Below are positions 10,000 to 17,359 of a DNA stretch of 64,000 nt, one piece after another. Positions within the stretch are counted from its first letter, which is position 1; each line of letters begins with the position of its first letter. A program made the translations under genes and the position numbers. A model generated the notes under the pieces. That model worked only from the letters and a program-made list of their open reading frames with translations, was not told the DNA's origin and made no database searches. Origin of the DNA: Candidatus Saccharimonadota bacterium (lineage in GTDB: Bacteria; Patescibacteriota; Saccharimonadia; Saccharimonadales; Saccharimonadaceae); the NCBI GenBank assembly GCA_017480035.1, contig JAFVBJ010000003.1, forward strand, positions 1 through 64,000, in the 5' to 3' direction.

Positions 10000-10487
10000 T
10001 ATTTATCTCCTCCGGTAAGGTAGTTTCTATCTGAGAAGCTCGCTGCAAGCGATTTTTTCGACTCGGTCATAAAATCGACACTCTGACGATAGAGATTTTT
10101 CTCTTTTTTTATCTCGTCAAGTCTCTGTTCCATCTCTTTTGATACTCCGTTTTTCTCAAATTTTGAGACGTCAATATCTGTACCTATTACTTCATCAGAT
10201 GACAACGTTTTTACCCCAGTCACATCTTCCGAAACCACTTCTCCAAGTCCAGAATTCGCCTGTTCGCCAAACTGCGCTGCATTCATTGTCGAAGCACCCA
10301 ACATCGACGGATCAAGATATATTCCGCCATTCATATTGTCGCCAACTGCTTCTGCGCCACCTCCAGAATCCTTCTCCTTGTCATCTGGCGTCGGCAAGAC
10401 TTCAGGGTTAAACTGTGGAGCCTCCGACATTGAACGCTCAAAATTCTGTGCGTTCATGTTTCCTGGTCCCACATTCCCATTATCCAT
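9999..10487 (-). CDS. Hypothetical soluble protein upstream of the secretion-like ATPase
   Basis: The 162-residue product has an Asn/Gly/Met-rich low-complexity N-terminal half and a helical, charged C-terminal half (residues ~105-150). No membrane segment or known motif is visible. It overlaps the ATPase gene by one base, which suggests that it works with it. A TAAAAT -10 box (10494-10499, minus) lies six bases before ATG, so this is the likely first gene of a leaderless transcript. Confidence 0.65.
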   Translation of the reverse strand: MDNGNVGPGNMNAQNFERSMSEAPQFNPEVLPTPDDKEKDSGGGAEAVGDNMNGGIYLDPSMLGASTMNAAQFGEQANSGLGEVVSEDVTGVKTLSSDEVIGTDIDVSKFEKNGVSKEMEQRLDEIKKEKNLYRQSVDFMTESKKSLAASFSDRNYLTGGDK

Positions 10488-10499
10488 ATGCTTATTTTA

Positions 10500-10847
10500 T
10501 CACACTTTCCTTATTAGAAAAAGAATCAAAGCTACCGAAATTGTCGCACCAATCAGAGAAAAAACCAAATTCGAAGCTCCAAGCGAAATGAAAACCAGCA
10601 CCATCACCGGCCAAAACGCCAAAATCGCCGCATCAGCATAATCCTTCCATCCCATTTTCTTCCTCTTATAGACAAATCGTACGAAAATCTGAATCAAAAT
10701 CGTCATGATTCCAAGCATCACCAGATAAGTCATCATAAAGAAAACAAAAATTCCCAGTGGTCCAATATCCGCCGGAGTAGTAAAAAACAACATCGCTGAG
10801 AGAATCACCGCCGAAATTATCGACATAAATAGAAAAACACGGCTCAT
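10500..10847 (-). CDS. Small four-helix membrane protein
   Basis: The 115-residue product is hydrophobic with four predicted membrane segments and one basic loop (YKRKKMGWKDY, residues ~59-70). No family is recognised. It lies 12 bases upstream of the two-gene ATPase group and may belong to it, although the next gene has its own -10 box. A TATAAT box lies eight bases before its ATG. Confidence 0.65.
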   Translation of the reverse strand: MSRVFLFMSIISAVILSAMLFFTTPADIGPLGIFVFFMMTYLVMLGIMTILIQIFVRFVYKRKKMGWKDYADAAILAFWPVMVLVFISLGASNLVFSLIGATISVALILFLIRKV

Positions 10848-11711
10848 ATGCTTCTATTATACCATAAGCATCATGAAAATCCGTGTAAAGAAGAGCTACG
10901 AAAACTGCGAGAAAATCGCGCTCTTTATTTTTTGTGTTACTCCCATAAGTTTTAAGAGATATCCCAGCAATATTGCAGGATATTAGGTCATTATTTTTGG
11001 CCACGACCTTAATCGTGATGTGCTTCCCTAGAGTTCAATCTCTAGGGCTGAAGACGGGGGGTTATCCGGCGTAAAATAACATTACTATAAGCCGCAACCC
11101 TCACCGTCTAGAGCTTTTTGACCGCTCCTCGTATAGAGGGGCATCTGTCCTTGTTTTTCCCTTCTTCATTCTGATTATTTTTGATGTGCTAATAAAGAGG
11201 GTCTAAACGCGCTCTACGCTTTCAGTTTGATATTCCTCTCTCTTTTCAAACAACTTCTAACTTTTTTATTCTTTTCTTCAGGTTAGTCACCTAAGCTGAT
11301 TAAAGATTATTTCCGGTTAGTATTATTTGATCTTCGTTTGGACTATCAAACGCTTTAGCGGAGCTTTAGGTAATTTCTAATTGTAATTTATGGCTAGAAA
11401 CTACCTTTTAGCTCGCCAAATTCCACACTTTCCTGCCGAAGCAGTTGATTGTGCCCTAATTGTTAATGTTTGCGTTTTTATTTTTGTCTTTCGACTAATT
11501 TCATACTACCATAAACGTTTTAAAAATGCAAGACTTTTGAGCACAAATTTTATTGTATTTTTTACAACACTCGCCATTTCTCCCCTGTTAAGTCACTTGA
11601 ACACATATGTTGTATTTTATACAACATATTTATACAAAAGACCAATCAACTTTCCTCCAAAATTCTGCCATAAATATCCCGTAATAACTAAAGGTCATTT
11701 TAATTTCCTAT
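10848..11711. other. Gene-poor region of about 0.86 kb
   Basis: No convincing protein-coding frame is present. A 37-codon frame (10873-10986, plus) and a 132-codon frame starting at 11390 lack family features and ribosome binding sites. The second runs through a terminator hairpin at 11720-11735. The segment 11026-11108 is strongly structured (separate entry). The remainder is pyrimidine-rich on the plus strand with no further signal I can support. Confidence 0.5.
11026..11108. other. Structured RNA or element end of unknown identity
   Basis: CCCTAGAG (11026-11033) pairs perfectly with CTCTAGGG (11040-11047) around TTCAAT. Immediately after, GACGG (11053-11057), GGGTT and CGGC pair in order with GCCG, AACCC and CCGTC (ending at 11108), forming a long interrupted stem. 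The layout loosely recalls IS200/IS605-type ends, but no transposase or TnpB remnant is visible nearby. Confidence 0.35.
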
Positions 11712-11912
11712 TAAAAAATGCGGCCTTTCGGCCGCTTTATAATTTCATGTGTTTGTTGTTCTTTTTATTCGAACTTTTTGTTTTATAATTCTTTGTCTTA
11801 GTTGGATTAAGTCAGCTAAACTGCGAGGAAAACTGACTTAATCCGTAGAGTGTGGAGTTATTTTGGCTATTTTTGTTTTTAGGCTTCTGAATAATATTTT
11901 TATTCAAAAGCT
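11712..11912 (-). ncRNA. Candidate small RNA of about 200 nt
   Basis: A consensus promoter (11919-11947) and an intrinsic terminator (11714-11735) bracket about 200 bases with no open frame or ribosome binding site. The RNA would fold into a 5' hairpin GCTT..GAATAA/TTATTC..AAGC. A strong 12-bp hairpin follows (GGATTAAGTCAG 11804-11815 with CTGACTTAATCC 11833-11844, 17-nt loop), and then the terminator stem. It is encoded just downstream of the tmRNA terminator. It does not resemble 6S or SRP RNA. Confidence 0.6.
11714..11735 (-). terminator. Intrinsic terminator of the candidate small RNA
   Basis: On the minus strand GCGGCC-GAAA-GGCCGC is followed directly by ATTTTTT. Confidence 0.8.
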
Positions 11913-11918
11913 ACCTCT

Positions 11919-11947
11919 ATAATATCGCAGAAAAACGCTTATGTCAA
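11919..11947 (-). promoter_or_regulatory. Promoter of the candidate small RNA
   Basis: On the minus strand a consensus TTGACA (11947-11942), a 17-base spacer and TATTAT (11924-11919). It is the best -35 match in this region. Confidence 0.75.
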
Positions 11948-12103
11948 TAGATTTTTCAAAGTTTTTTGAACAATTTTTGTATAATTTTTTAGACACTTTT
12001 CCACAGGATTTTCTGCACACTTTATTTAAGATCTGAACACTTTTCTTCCGTCTCGACGAGTGTTTTTCATTACGGCAATATTAATATGATCAAATAGACA
12101 AAA

Positions 12104-12123
12104 AATCGCCTAAGTAGGCGATT
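12104..12123 (-). terminator. tmRNA terminator
   Basis: On the minus strand AATCGCC and GGCGATT pair around a six-base loop and are followed by TTTT, 14 bases beyond the encoded CCA of tmRNA. Confidence 0.75.
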
Positions 12124-12137
12124 ATGGTTCGAAATAA

Positions 12138-12505
12138 AGATGGTGGAGCTGCGGGATACTGCCTCCCGGTCCGATAAATCTTCAGGATATCCTTCTACAC
12201 TCATAGTCCCCTGTTTTTATTCTCGGCTTATCAGATAGGCTGCAAGAGACAAAACCTAAAAGACGCCATGACAAAAATCTTCAAATCCACCCCAGTCAAG
12301 AGGTAAATTCTATCCCCATAAAGTATGATAGCTCAAGAATCTATGGAAACTCGACTCTAGAACCAGCCTATTACAATAGTTAATTAGGCATAAACAGGTG
12401 CATAAAGCACATGTTTTGAAGTTTTTTCTTCATTTATTCAATACTTACGGTATCAATCGTAGTGCTAGATATCTGTTAATAAACCGTCTAAGCTTTGTCA
12501 GCCCC
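12138..12505 (-). ncRNA. ssrA: Transfer-messenger RNA (tmRNA)
   Basis: tmRNA rescues stalled ribosomes and tags the incomplete protein. The 368-nt minus-strand RNA begins GGGGCTGACAAAGC and ends CAGCTCCACCA, which form the seven-base acceptor stem, with CCA encoded. The 3' part ATTTATCGGACCGGGAG matches tmRNA helices. A tag frame (12434-12384) reads NEEKTSKHVLYAPVYA and then TAA, right after an in-frame TGA; the resume codon may be ATA or AAT. The ending PVYA differs from the usual ALAA. The T-arm (CGGGA/TCCCG) has loop GGCAGTA instead of a TTCRANY-type loop. Promoter and terminator are both clear. Confidence 0.85.
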
Positions 12506-12517
12506 AACTTACCATCC

Positions 12518-12546
12518 ATTATATCACACTCATTCCCTATTTTCAA
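12518..12546 (-). promoter_or_regulatory. tmRNA promoter
   Basis: On the minus strand TTGAAA (12546-12541), 17 bases, TATAAT (12523-12518). It lies 12 bases before the mature tmRNA 5' end. Confidence 0.8.
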
Positions 12547-12563
12547 GAGTAAACATAACCAAA

Positions 12564-12772
12564 TTCTACCCCTGTTTTTGTATTTTTCACAACAGGCTCC
12601 AGCAGAGCTTGCTGAACGGTAAACTTGCGAGCCAGCGAGCAAGAAAGACATACAACAGGCTAATCATAAGCACAAATGTACACTTACAACAGAGGTAAAT
12701 TGCCCAAAATCGACATTTTACTTCACAAAAACCCGTTTTTACAAGCATAAGCAAAAACCACCCACCCCTGTT
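12564..12772. promoter_or_regulatory. comM upstream boxes shared with the surface-protein gene
   Basis: TTCTACCCCTGT (12564-12575) and AAATGTACACTT (12674-12685) are exact copies of boxes at 2271-2282 and 2261-2272. A partial box ACCCCTGTT precedes the promoter (12764-12772). A minus-strand copy of TGCTTATGCTTG followed by TAA lies at 12731-12745. A 10-bp direct repeat ACAACAGGCT (12589-12598, 12652-12661) flanks a small hairpin-rich stretch. The region is best read as a regulatory hub between tmRNA and comM. Confidence 0.5.
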
Positions 12773-12777
12773 GAATC

Positions 12778-12820
12778 TGCTTATGCTTGCAAAATAAAAC
12801 TTTTTTGATAATATGCGGCG
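12778..12820 (+). promoter_or_regulatory. comM promoter, 43-bp shared block
   Basis: Identical over 43 bases to the complement of 2108-2150. It contains TTGCAA as -35 and TAATAT as -10. The comM ATG follows six bases after the block, so the transcript has a very short leader or none. Confidence 0.75.
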
Positions 12821-12825
12821 CTATC

Positions 12826-14370
12826 ATGATAGCAAAAGTTTACACATCAATCCCCTACGGCTACGATGGATACATTATTGAGGTCGAATGTGCCATCACC
12901 AAAGGACTACCCCAATTCGACATTGTCGGCATGGCAAACAAAACCGTCTCAGAGGCCAGACATCGCGTCAGAAACGCGATTAAAAACTCTAGACTAAAAT
13001 GGCCTGATTCCCATATTACAATCAATCTAGCCCCCGCAGAACTCGCCAAAGACGGCATTTTCTTTGATATTCCAATCGCCATTGCCATTCTGATTGCTTC
13101 CGGACAACTACTTGAATCTGACGCTAAAAACCGTATCTTTACCGGCGAACTTTCTCTGGACGGAGAGATTCGCCCAGTTCGTGGTATCATCAACATTCTC
13201 GAAACCGGGAAATCCGCTAACTATCCCGAATTTTTCATCCCAAAAGACAATCTTTCTCAAGCTTCACTCATACCCGGTCCTCGAATCATCGGCGTCAATT
13301 CCCTTACCGAACTCATATTAGTCCTAAAAAATCAAATTACACCCGCTGACACTTCGACATTCTCATCTGTTGTAAAAAATACCAAAACAGATGAAAATGC
13401 AGTATTGTTAGCTAATATTCGCGGTCAGGAACTCGCTAAAAAGGCTCTCGTCACGGCCATCGCCGGACATCACAATCTTATCTTTTCTGGTCCTCCCGGC
13501 GCCGGAAAGACCATGTTAGCTCACGCCGCTCTCGATCTCATACCAGAACTAACCTCCGATGAAATGCTTGAAATCACAAAAATCCATAGCCTCTCTGGTC
13601 TCACTAGCGAAATCGTCACTTCAAGGCCTTTCCGCGCCCCTCACCACACTTCAACCCTTTTGTCCCTCATCGGCGGTGGTCAGAAACTCACACCTGGCGA
13701 AATCTCACTCGCTCATCTCGGCATCCTCTATCTTGATGAGCTTCCAGAATACCCCAGAATCACACTTGAATCACTTCGCCAACCCCTCGAGGACCGCAAA
13801 ATCTCCCTCGCACGCGCCAATGACCGTTGCACTTACCCTGCAAATTTCATGCTTCTCGCCACTATGAACCCCTGTCCGTGTGGTTATCTCGGAGACAAAG
13901 ATCATGAATGTAAGTGTAAAAATTTTGAAATACAGAGGTATAAAAATAAGTTGTCTGGGCCACTTCTTGACCGCATTGATATTCGAATTAATCTTCCCCG
14001 AACAAAAACTTCTGAGCTCTGCAAACAAATTTTTCCTAGCCAAAAATCTCATAGTAACGCCATAACTCCTCTCGAATATCAAAATGTTGTAAAAAATAAT
14101 ATAACAGAGGCAATAGAACGCCAACATGCCAGGTATAAGGATAATTCGACTTATAACGCGACTCTCACTTCCACTCAAGTTGTCAAATACATCAATCTAG
14201 AAAAATCCGCAAAAAATCTGCTCAACAAAGCCTCCGAGACACTAAAACTCTCTGCGCGTTCCTATTTTAAGGTTATCAAAGTTGCCCAAACTATCGCAGA
14301 TCTACAAGCTTCCGATACCGTAAAAGAAACCCATATCATCGAAGCATTATCATATCGAAACAATTTATAA
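12826..14370 (+). CDS. comM: ComM/YifB family Mg-chelatase-like AAA+ ATPase
   Basis: ComM is a hexameric AAA+ helicase that promotes branch migration during natural transformation in bacteria where it has been studied. The product (514 residues from this start) has the N-terminal ComM domain (GLPQFDIVGM, INLAPAELAKDG). It also has Walker A GPPGAGKTM near residue 218, Walker B ILYLDELPE, an MNPCPCG motif, and a C-terminal helicase-like domain with SARSYFKVIKVAQTIADL. An upstream ATG at 12787 lies inside the promoter block, so 12826 is preferred; it also matches the family N-terminus. No Shine-Dalgarno is present, consistent with a near-leaderless mRNA. Confidence 0.93.
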   Translation: MIAKVYTSIPYGYDGYIIEVECAITKGLPQFDIVGMANKTVSEARHRVRNAIKNSRLKWPDSHITINLAPAELAKDGIFFDIPIAIAILIASGQLLESDAKNRIFTGELSLDGEIRPVRGIINILETGKSANYPEFFIPKDNLSQASLIPGPRIIGVNSLTELILVLKNQITPADTSTFSSVVKNTKTDENAVLLANIRGQELAKKALVTAIAGHHNLIFSGPPGAGKTMLAHAALDLIPELTSDEMLEITKIHSLSGLTSEIVTSRPFRAPHHTSTLLSLIGGGQKLTPGEISLAHLGILYLDELPEYPRITLESLRQPLEDRKISLARANDRCTYPANFMLLATMNPCPCGYLGDKDHECKCKNFEIQRYKNKLSGPLLDRIDIRINLPRTKTSELCKQIFPSQKSHSNAITPLEYQNVVKNNITEAIERQHARYKDNSTYNATLTSTQVVKYINLEKSAKNLLNKASETLKLSARSYFKVIKVAQTIADLQASDTVKETHIIEALSYRNNL

Positions 14371-14388
14371 TTTACCCCTATTTCCCTC

Positions 14389-14417
14389 TTGAAAAATCCA
14401 ACCAATTTTGCTATAAT
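14389..14417 (+). promoter_or_regulatory. infC operon promoter
   Basis: TTGAAA (14389-14394), 17-base spacer, consensus TATAAT (14412-14417). Confidence 0.8.
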
Positions 14418-14452
14418 GTAATAGTTAAGGTTATAAGAGAAAGGACTACACC

Positions 14453-14974
14453 ATTAGTAACAGAAATTCGCATACCCGCATTAACGGAGAAATTCGCTAT
14501 CCTGAGGTTCGTGTAATTGGTTCTAGTGGTGAACAGCTCGGCATCATGTCGAGCAAAGAGGCTCAGTCCCTCGCTCGCGAGCAAGGTGTTGATCTCGTCG
14601 AGATTGCCGCCAGCGCAAATCCTCCTGTCGTAAAAATCATCGATTGGGGTAAATACCAATACCAAAAGATGAAAGAGGAAGCAAAAAATCGCAAAAAAGC
14701 TCGCGAAAAACAGTCTGAATTAAAACAGATGAAGGTTGGTCTAAAAATCTCTGATAACGACCTGAACATTAAGCTCCGTAAAATCAAGGGCTTCATCGAA
14801 GATGGCGACCGCGTAAAAATCATGGTCGTCCTGAAAGGTCGTGAGATGGCGCACAAAGAACTCGCAAACGAGCTTCTTGATCGTATCATCAAAGACCTCG
14901 AAGAAATCGCTGTCGTCGAAGGAAAACCTCAATTTAGCGGACGTAATCTAGCAATCGGAATTCGGAAGAAGTAA
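14453..14974 (+). CDS. infC: Translation initiation factor IF-3 with an ATT start codon
   Basis: IF-3 binds the 30S subunit and checks the start codon. The C-terminal domain (LKQMKVGLKISDNDLNIKL, FSGRNLAIGIRKK) and the N-terminal domain (RINGEIRYPEVRVIG, LVEIAASANPPVVKIIDWG) are both present. The N-terminal domain extends upstream of the first ATG (14546). The frame is open back to ATT at 14453, seven bases after an AAAGGA Shine-Dalgarno, which gives 173 residues, the usual IF-3 length. An AUU start is known for E. coli infC, where IF-3 represses its own translation. It is followed by rpmI and rplT in the standard order. Confidence 0.95.
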   Translation: MSNRNSHTRINGEIRYPEVRVIGSSGEQLGIMSSKEAQSLAREQGVDLVEIAASANPPVVKIIDWGKYQYQKMKEEAKNRKKAREKQSELKQMKVGLKISDNDLNIKLRKIKGFIEDGDRVKIMVVLKGREMAHKELANELLDRIIKDLEEIAVVEGKPQFSGRNLAIGIRKK

Positions 14975-15047
14975 TTTCCTACTTCCACGGTTCCCTGCTC
15001 GCACCTCGAGCAAAAGCTCAAAATAATAAACTAACGAAAGGAAATAT

Positions 15048-15242
15048 ATGCCAAAGCTCAAAACGCACAAAGGCACCGCAAAGCGCATCAAGATTTCCGG
15101 CACCGGAAAACTTATCCGCGAACGCGCATATGGCAACCACATTCTTGCCAAAAAATCAAAAGCTAGGAAACGCAACATGAATACTGCTGCTTCGATTAGC
15201 GGAAAAATTGCAAAAAACGTTAAAACAAGCTTAGGAGTTTAA
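15048..15242 (+). CDS. rpmI: 50S ribosomal protein L35
   Basis: The 64-residue basic protein [20 protein letters not shown] has the standard L35 start and length. It lies 73 bases after infC; the gap includes a small GCTCG/CGAGC hairpin. An AAGGAAAT Shine-Dalgarno precedes the ATG. Order infC-rpmI-rplT is the widely conserved operon. Confidence 0.97.
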   Translation: MPKLKTHKGTAKRIKISGTGKLIRERAYGNHILAKKSKARKRNMNTAASISGKIAKNVKTSLGV

Positions 15243-15244
15243 TC

Positions 15245-15598
15245 ATGAGAGTTAAAAGAGGCGTTCCTGCACGCGCAAAGCACAAAAAGATTTTAAATGC
15301 CGCAAAAGGCATGCAACATTACCGCACTCGTAGCTATCGTTTAGCAAAACAAGGTGTCATCAAGGCCCTTCGCTACGCTTATCGTGATCGTAGAAACAAG
15401 AAACGCGACCTTCGCGCTCTCTGGATCACCCGCATCAACAACGCAGCTCGCGAATACGGTATGAGTTATTCGAAATTAATCAATGGCATGAAGAAACAAG
15501 GTATCGTTCTCGACCGCAAAGTCCTCTCGGACCTCGCAGTGAACGAACCAGCCGCCTTCAAAGCTATCGTTGAAACAGTTAAGAAAGGAGATAAGTAA
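15245..15598 (+). CDS. rplT: 50S ribosomal protein L20
   Basis: The 117-residue product contains the L20 hallmarks [33 protein letters not shown] and [14 protein letters not shown]. It starts two bases after rpmI and overlaps rpmB by one base (TAATG). L20 assembles early into 23S rRNA. In other bacteria L20 represses this operon, but I see no proven operator here. Confidence 0.97.
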   Translation: MRVKRGVPARAKHKKILNAAKGMQHYRTRSYRLAKQGVIKALRYAYRDRRNKKRDLRALWITRINNAAREYGMSYSKLINGMKKQGIVLDRKVLSDLAVNEPAAFKAIVETVKKGDK

Positions 15599-15789
15599 TG
15601 GCTATCTGTGAACTTACCGGAAAAGGCAAAATGTACGGCCACAACGTTTCCTTCTCCCAACACAAAACCCGCAAGGTCTTTAAGCCAAACATCCAAAAGC
15701 GCACGCTTGAGGTAAACGGCAAGAAAGTTAAGGTTAACATCAGTGCTTCCGCACTCCGCACCCTTAAGAAAAAAGGCCTCATTAAATAA
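15598..15789 (+). CDS. rpmB: 50S ribosomal protein L28
   Basis: The 63-residue product starts [18 protein letters not shown] and contains TRKVFKPNIQKRTLEVNGK, typical of L28. Its ATG overlaps the rplT stop, so translation is coupled. Its place directly behind rplT is not the order in E. coli (rpmBG). Confidence 0.94.
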   Translation: MAICELTGKGKMYGHNVSFSQHKTRKVFKPNIQKRTLEVNGKKVKVNISASALRTLKKKGLIK

Positions 15790-15810
15790 TACTTTAACAA
15801 TTCAAAAAGA

Positions 15811-15896
15811 AAAAACCGCAGATTAGTGTTTTCTCGTTTCGAAGCGCGTCTTTATCGACGAGCGAGAAACGAAAAACGCTAAGATGCGGTTTTTTG
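15811..15896. terminator. Bidirectional terminator between rpmB and rnpB
   Basis: A long imperfect inverted repeat: AAAAAACCGCA and TTAG..GTTTT..CGTTTC on one arm pair with GAAACGAAAAACGCTAAG and TGCGGTTTTTT on the other. A-tract and T-tract flank it, so it can end both the ribosomal operon (plus) and rnpB (minus). Confidence 0.8.
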
Positions 15897-15905
15897 GTTT
15901 GAATT

Positions 15906-16239
15906 GTAGCTCTCAATAAGCCGGGTTCTGTAATCCGTGCGGGAACACGAACCGACAATCATCTATCTAGTCCAATCGTTACCGATTGGTTCTAGCGGTG
16001 AGCGTGCGTCTTCGGATCGAAGCTGATAGCACTCCTTGCAACAGGTAGGGTTTGCCTCCGCCATATGTCACCATACAACGCTGTGAGCTCTTACCTCACT
16101 CTTTTCACCTTTAACCCGAAGGTTGTATTGTCTCTGTGGTACTTTCCCTATTCTTTCGAACGGTCGCCGTTAGCGACTACCTTATCCTATGTTGCCCGGA
16201 CTTTCCTCTTGAAATCAAGCGATTGTCTTTCGAGCTATC
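15906..16239 (-). ncRNA. rnpB: RNase P RNA
   Basis: RNase P RNA is the catalytic part of the enzyme that trims tRNA 5' ends. On the minus strand the RNA begins GATAGCTCGAAAGAC, contains the diagnostic GAGGAAAGTCCGGGC, and ends ACAGAACCCGGCTTATTGAG. TAGCTC near the 5' end pairs with GAGCTA at the 3' end (helix P1). The length of about 334 nt is normal for type A. It has its own promoter. Confidence 0.95.
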
Positions 16240-16243
16240 TGTT

Positions 16244-16272
16244 ATTATATCACGTTAACGCTAATTTGTGAA
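16244..16272 (-). promoter_or_regulatory. rnpB promoter
   Basis: On the minus strand TTCACA (16272-16267), 17 bases, TATAAT (16249-16244). It overlaps the 3' end of the upstream Nudix-RNase H gene. tRNA-Lys uses the same TTCACA/TATAAT pair. Confidence 0.75.
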
Positions 16273-17190
16273 CTCTTCCCCTGATGTTCGAGTCTCATTT
16301 TCGTCGAAATGTCTATCAATCGCAAGATTCGCCTGTTCATCCGCCTCTTTGTTATATTCCCGCCTCACATGCACAAATGCCACCGCCTCAAATTGTTTTA
16401 AAAGTTCCTGAATGTCGTTATAAATCGGCATCAAATCTCTATTTTTCACCACATAAATCCCATTCATCTGGTTAATCATCATCAAATTATCCGACACGAA
16501 TCGCACCGATTTATACCCCAGTTCAATTGCCTGTTCACACCCCTCTTTCAGAGCATAATATTCCGCCACCCTCGATGTCGCAAAACCAATAAACTCCCCA
16601 CCCCTCTTAATTTCATGTCCATTTTCATCAATTACATAATATCCCAATCCTGCTGGCCCTGGATTTCCTCTCGATGCCCCATCCGTATAAATCGTCACCC
16701 CGTTCGCCACATTTCGATAAACATTCTCTGTTTGACCCGTCGTAATCGGCCTATCAAACGCCTCAGAACGATTATTCCCCATTCCAAGTTCAACCGAAAG
16801 TACCGAAAGCGTCGCATCATCAATTTTTAACTTCGAGATGCTATCTGCCCCATATCTTAGAAACTTATACTGAGTATATCTATCAGACAGCGTAATCTTC
16901 GCATCGCTAGACAGTGTAATTTCATAGATAATATAGAGATTATAAAGCCGACTCGAAGCCGAAAGCGCCACAAACGTAATCACATCTTTTAGCACCAGAG
17001 ATTCAACATTTACCCCTAATTCTTCATCAATCGCACGCGCCATCGCCTCTTCTGGCTGCTCCCCAAACGAAATCTTCGCCGTAGGAAGCTCCCAAATCAT
17101 CTCGGCCTCTACGCGCCCCCTAGGACGTTTTAAGAGCAAAATATCGTCCCCTTTATGAACGATTCCAACTACTCTTATTCTCTGTTTCAT
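16261..17190 (-). CDS. Nudix hydrolase-RNase HI fusion protein
   Basis: The N-terminal ~150 residues form a Nudix domain whose box reads GEQPEEAMARAIDEELGV. The second Glu pair and conserved R and G are kept, but the Glu of RE is Ala and the first Gly of the box is lost. The C-terminal half (~165-300) is RNase HI: YTDGASRGNPGPAGLGYYV (first Asp), a Glu in AEYYALKEG, SDN, and the final NKEADEQAN Asp. RNase HI cuts RNA in RNA-DNA hybrids; Nudix enzymes cleave nucleoside diphosphate derivatives. The 309-residue fusion suggests a nucleic-acid housekeeping role. It is preceded by a folded leader at 17220-17344. Confidence 0.85.
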   Translation of the reverse strand: MKQRIRVVGIVHKGDDILLLKRPRGRVEAEMIWELPTAKISFGEQPEEAMARAIDEELGVNVESLVLKDVITFVALSASSRLYNLYIIYEITLSSDAKITLSDRYTQYKFLRYGADSISKLKIDDATLSVLSVELGMGNNRSEAFDRPITTGQTENVYRNVANGVTIYTDGASRGNPGPAGLGYYVIDENGHEIKRGGEFIGFATSRVAEYYALKEGCEQAIELGYKSVRFVSDNLMMINQMNGIYVVKNRDLMPIYNDIQELLKQFEAVAFVHVRREYNKEADEQANLAIDRHFDENETRTSGEEFTN

Positions 17191-17219
17191 TTGCCCACTC
17201 TATTAAAAACTTATCAAGG

Positions 17220-17344
17220 CCCGATAGCTCATTTTCCCCTGTAGTATGTACAAGGTGGGTAAAATCTTATACGCGCTCCCACGGGAGTAGCGTCACGAAA
17301 TCCCTATATATGATTATTCAGGAAAATCATATCGCTACCGGGTT
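17220..17344 (-). ncRNA. Folded leader or small RNA upstream of the Nudix-RNase H gene
   Basis: Read on the minus strand, CCCGGTAGC (17342-17334) pairs with GCTATCGGG (17228-17220) and closes a junction. Inside are an ATATGATT/AATCATAT hairpin, a CTCC/GGAG hairpin and a TTTTaCCC/GGGGAAAA arm. An extended -10 box (TGTTATAAT, TATAAT at 17356-17351) starts the RNA. This could be a cis-regulatory leader of the 17190 gene or an independent RNA. It does not match 5S or SRP RNA. Confidence 0.45.
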
Positions 17345-17359
17345 ATCTCTATTATAACA

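Noticed and set aside
10666-11004. A 112-codon frame on the minus strand
   Set aside because: It overlaps the small membrane protein gene in another frame and has unlikely composition; treated as a shadow.
11390-11788. A 132-codon hydrophobic frame on the plus strand
   Set aside because: It runs through an intrinsic terminator and the candidate small RNA on the other strand, has no ribosome binding site and no family features.
12130-12377. Initial idea that tmRNA starts at TAGGCTGGTTCTAG near 12370
   Set aside because: The acceptor stem would have two mismatches. GGGGCTG at 12505 pairs fully with the 3' end and is followed by a tag frame, so the longer RNA is correct.
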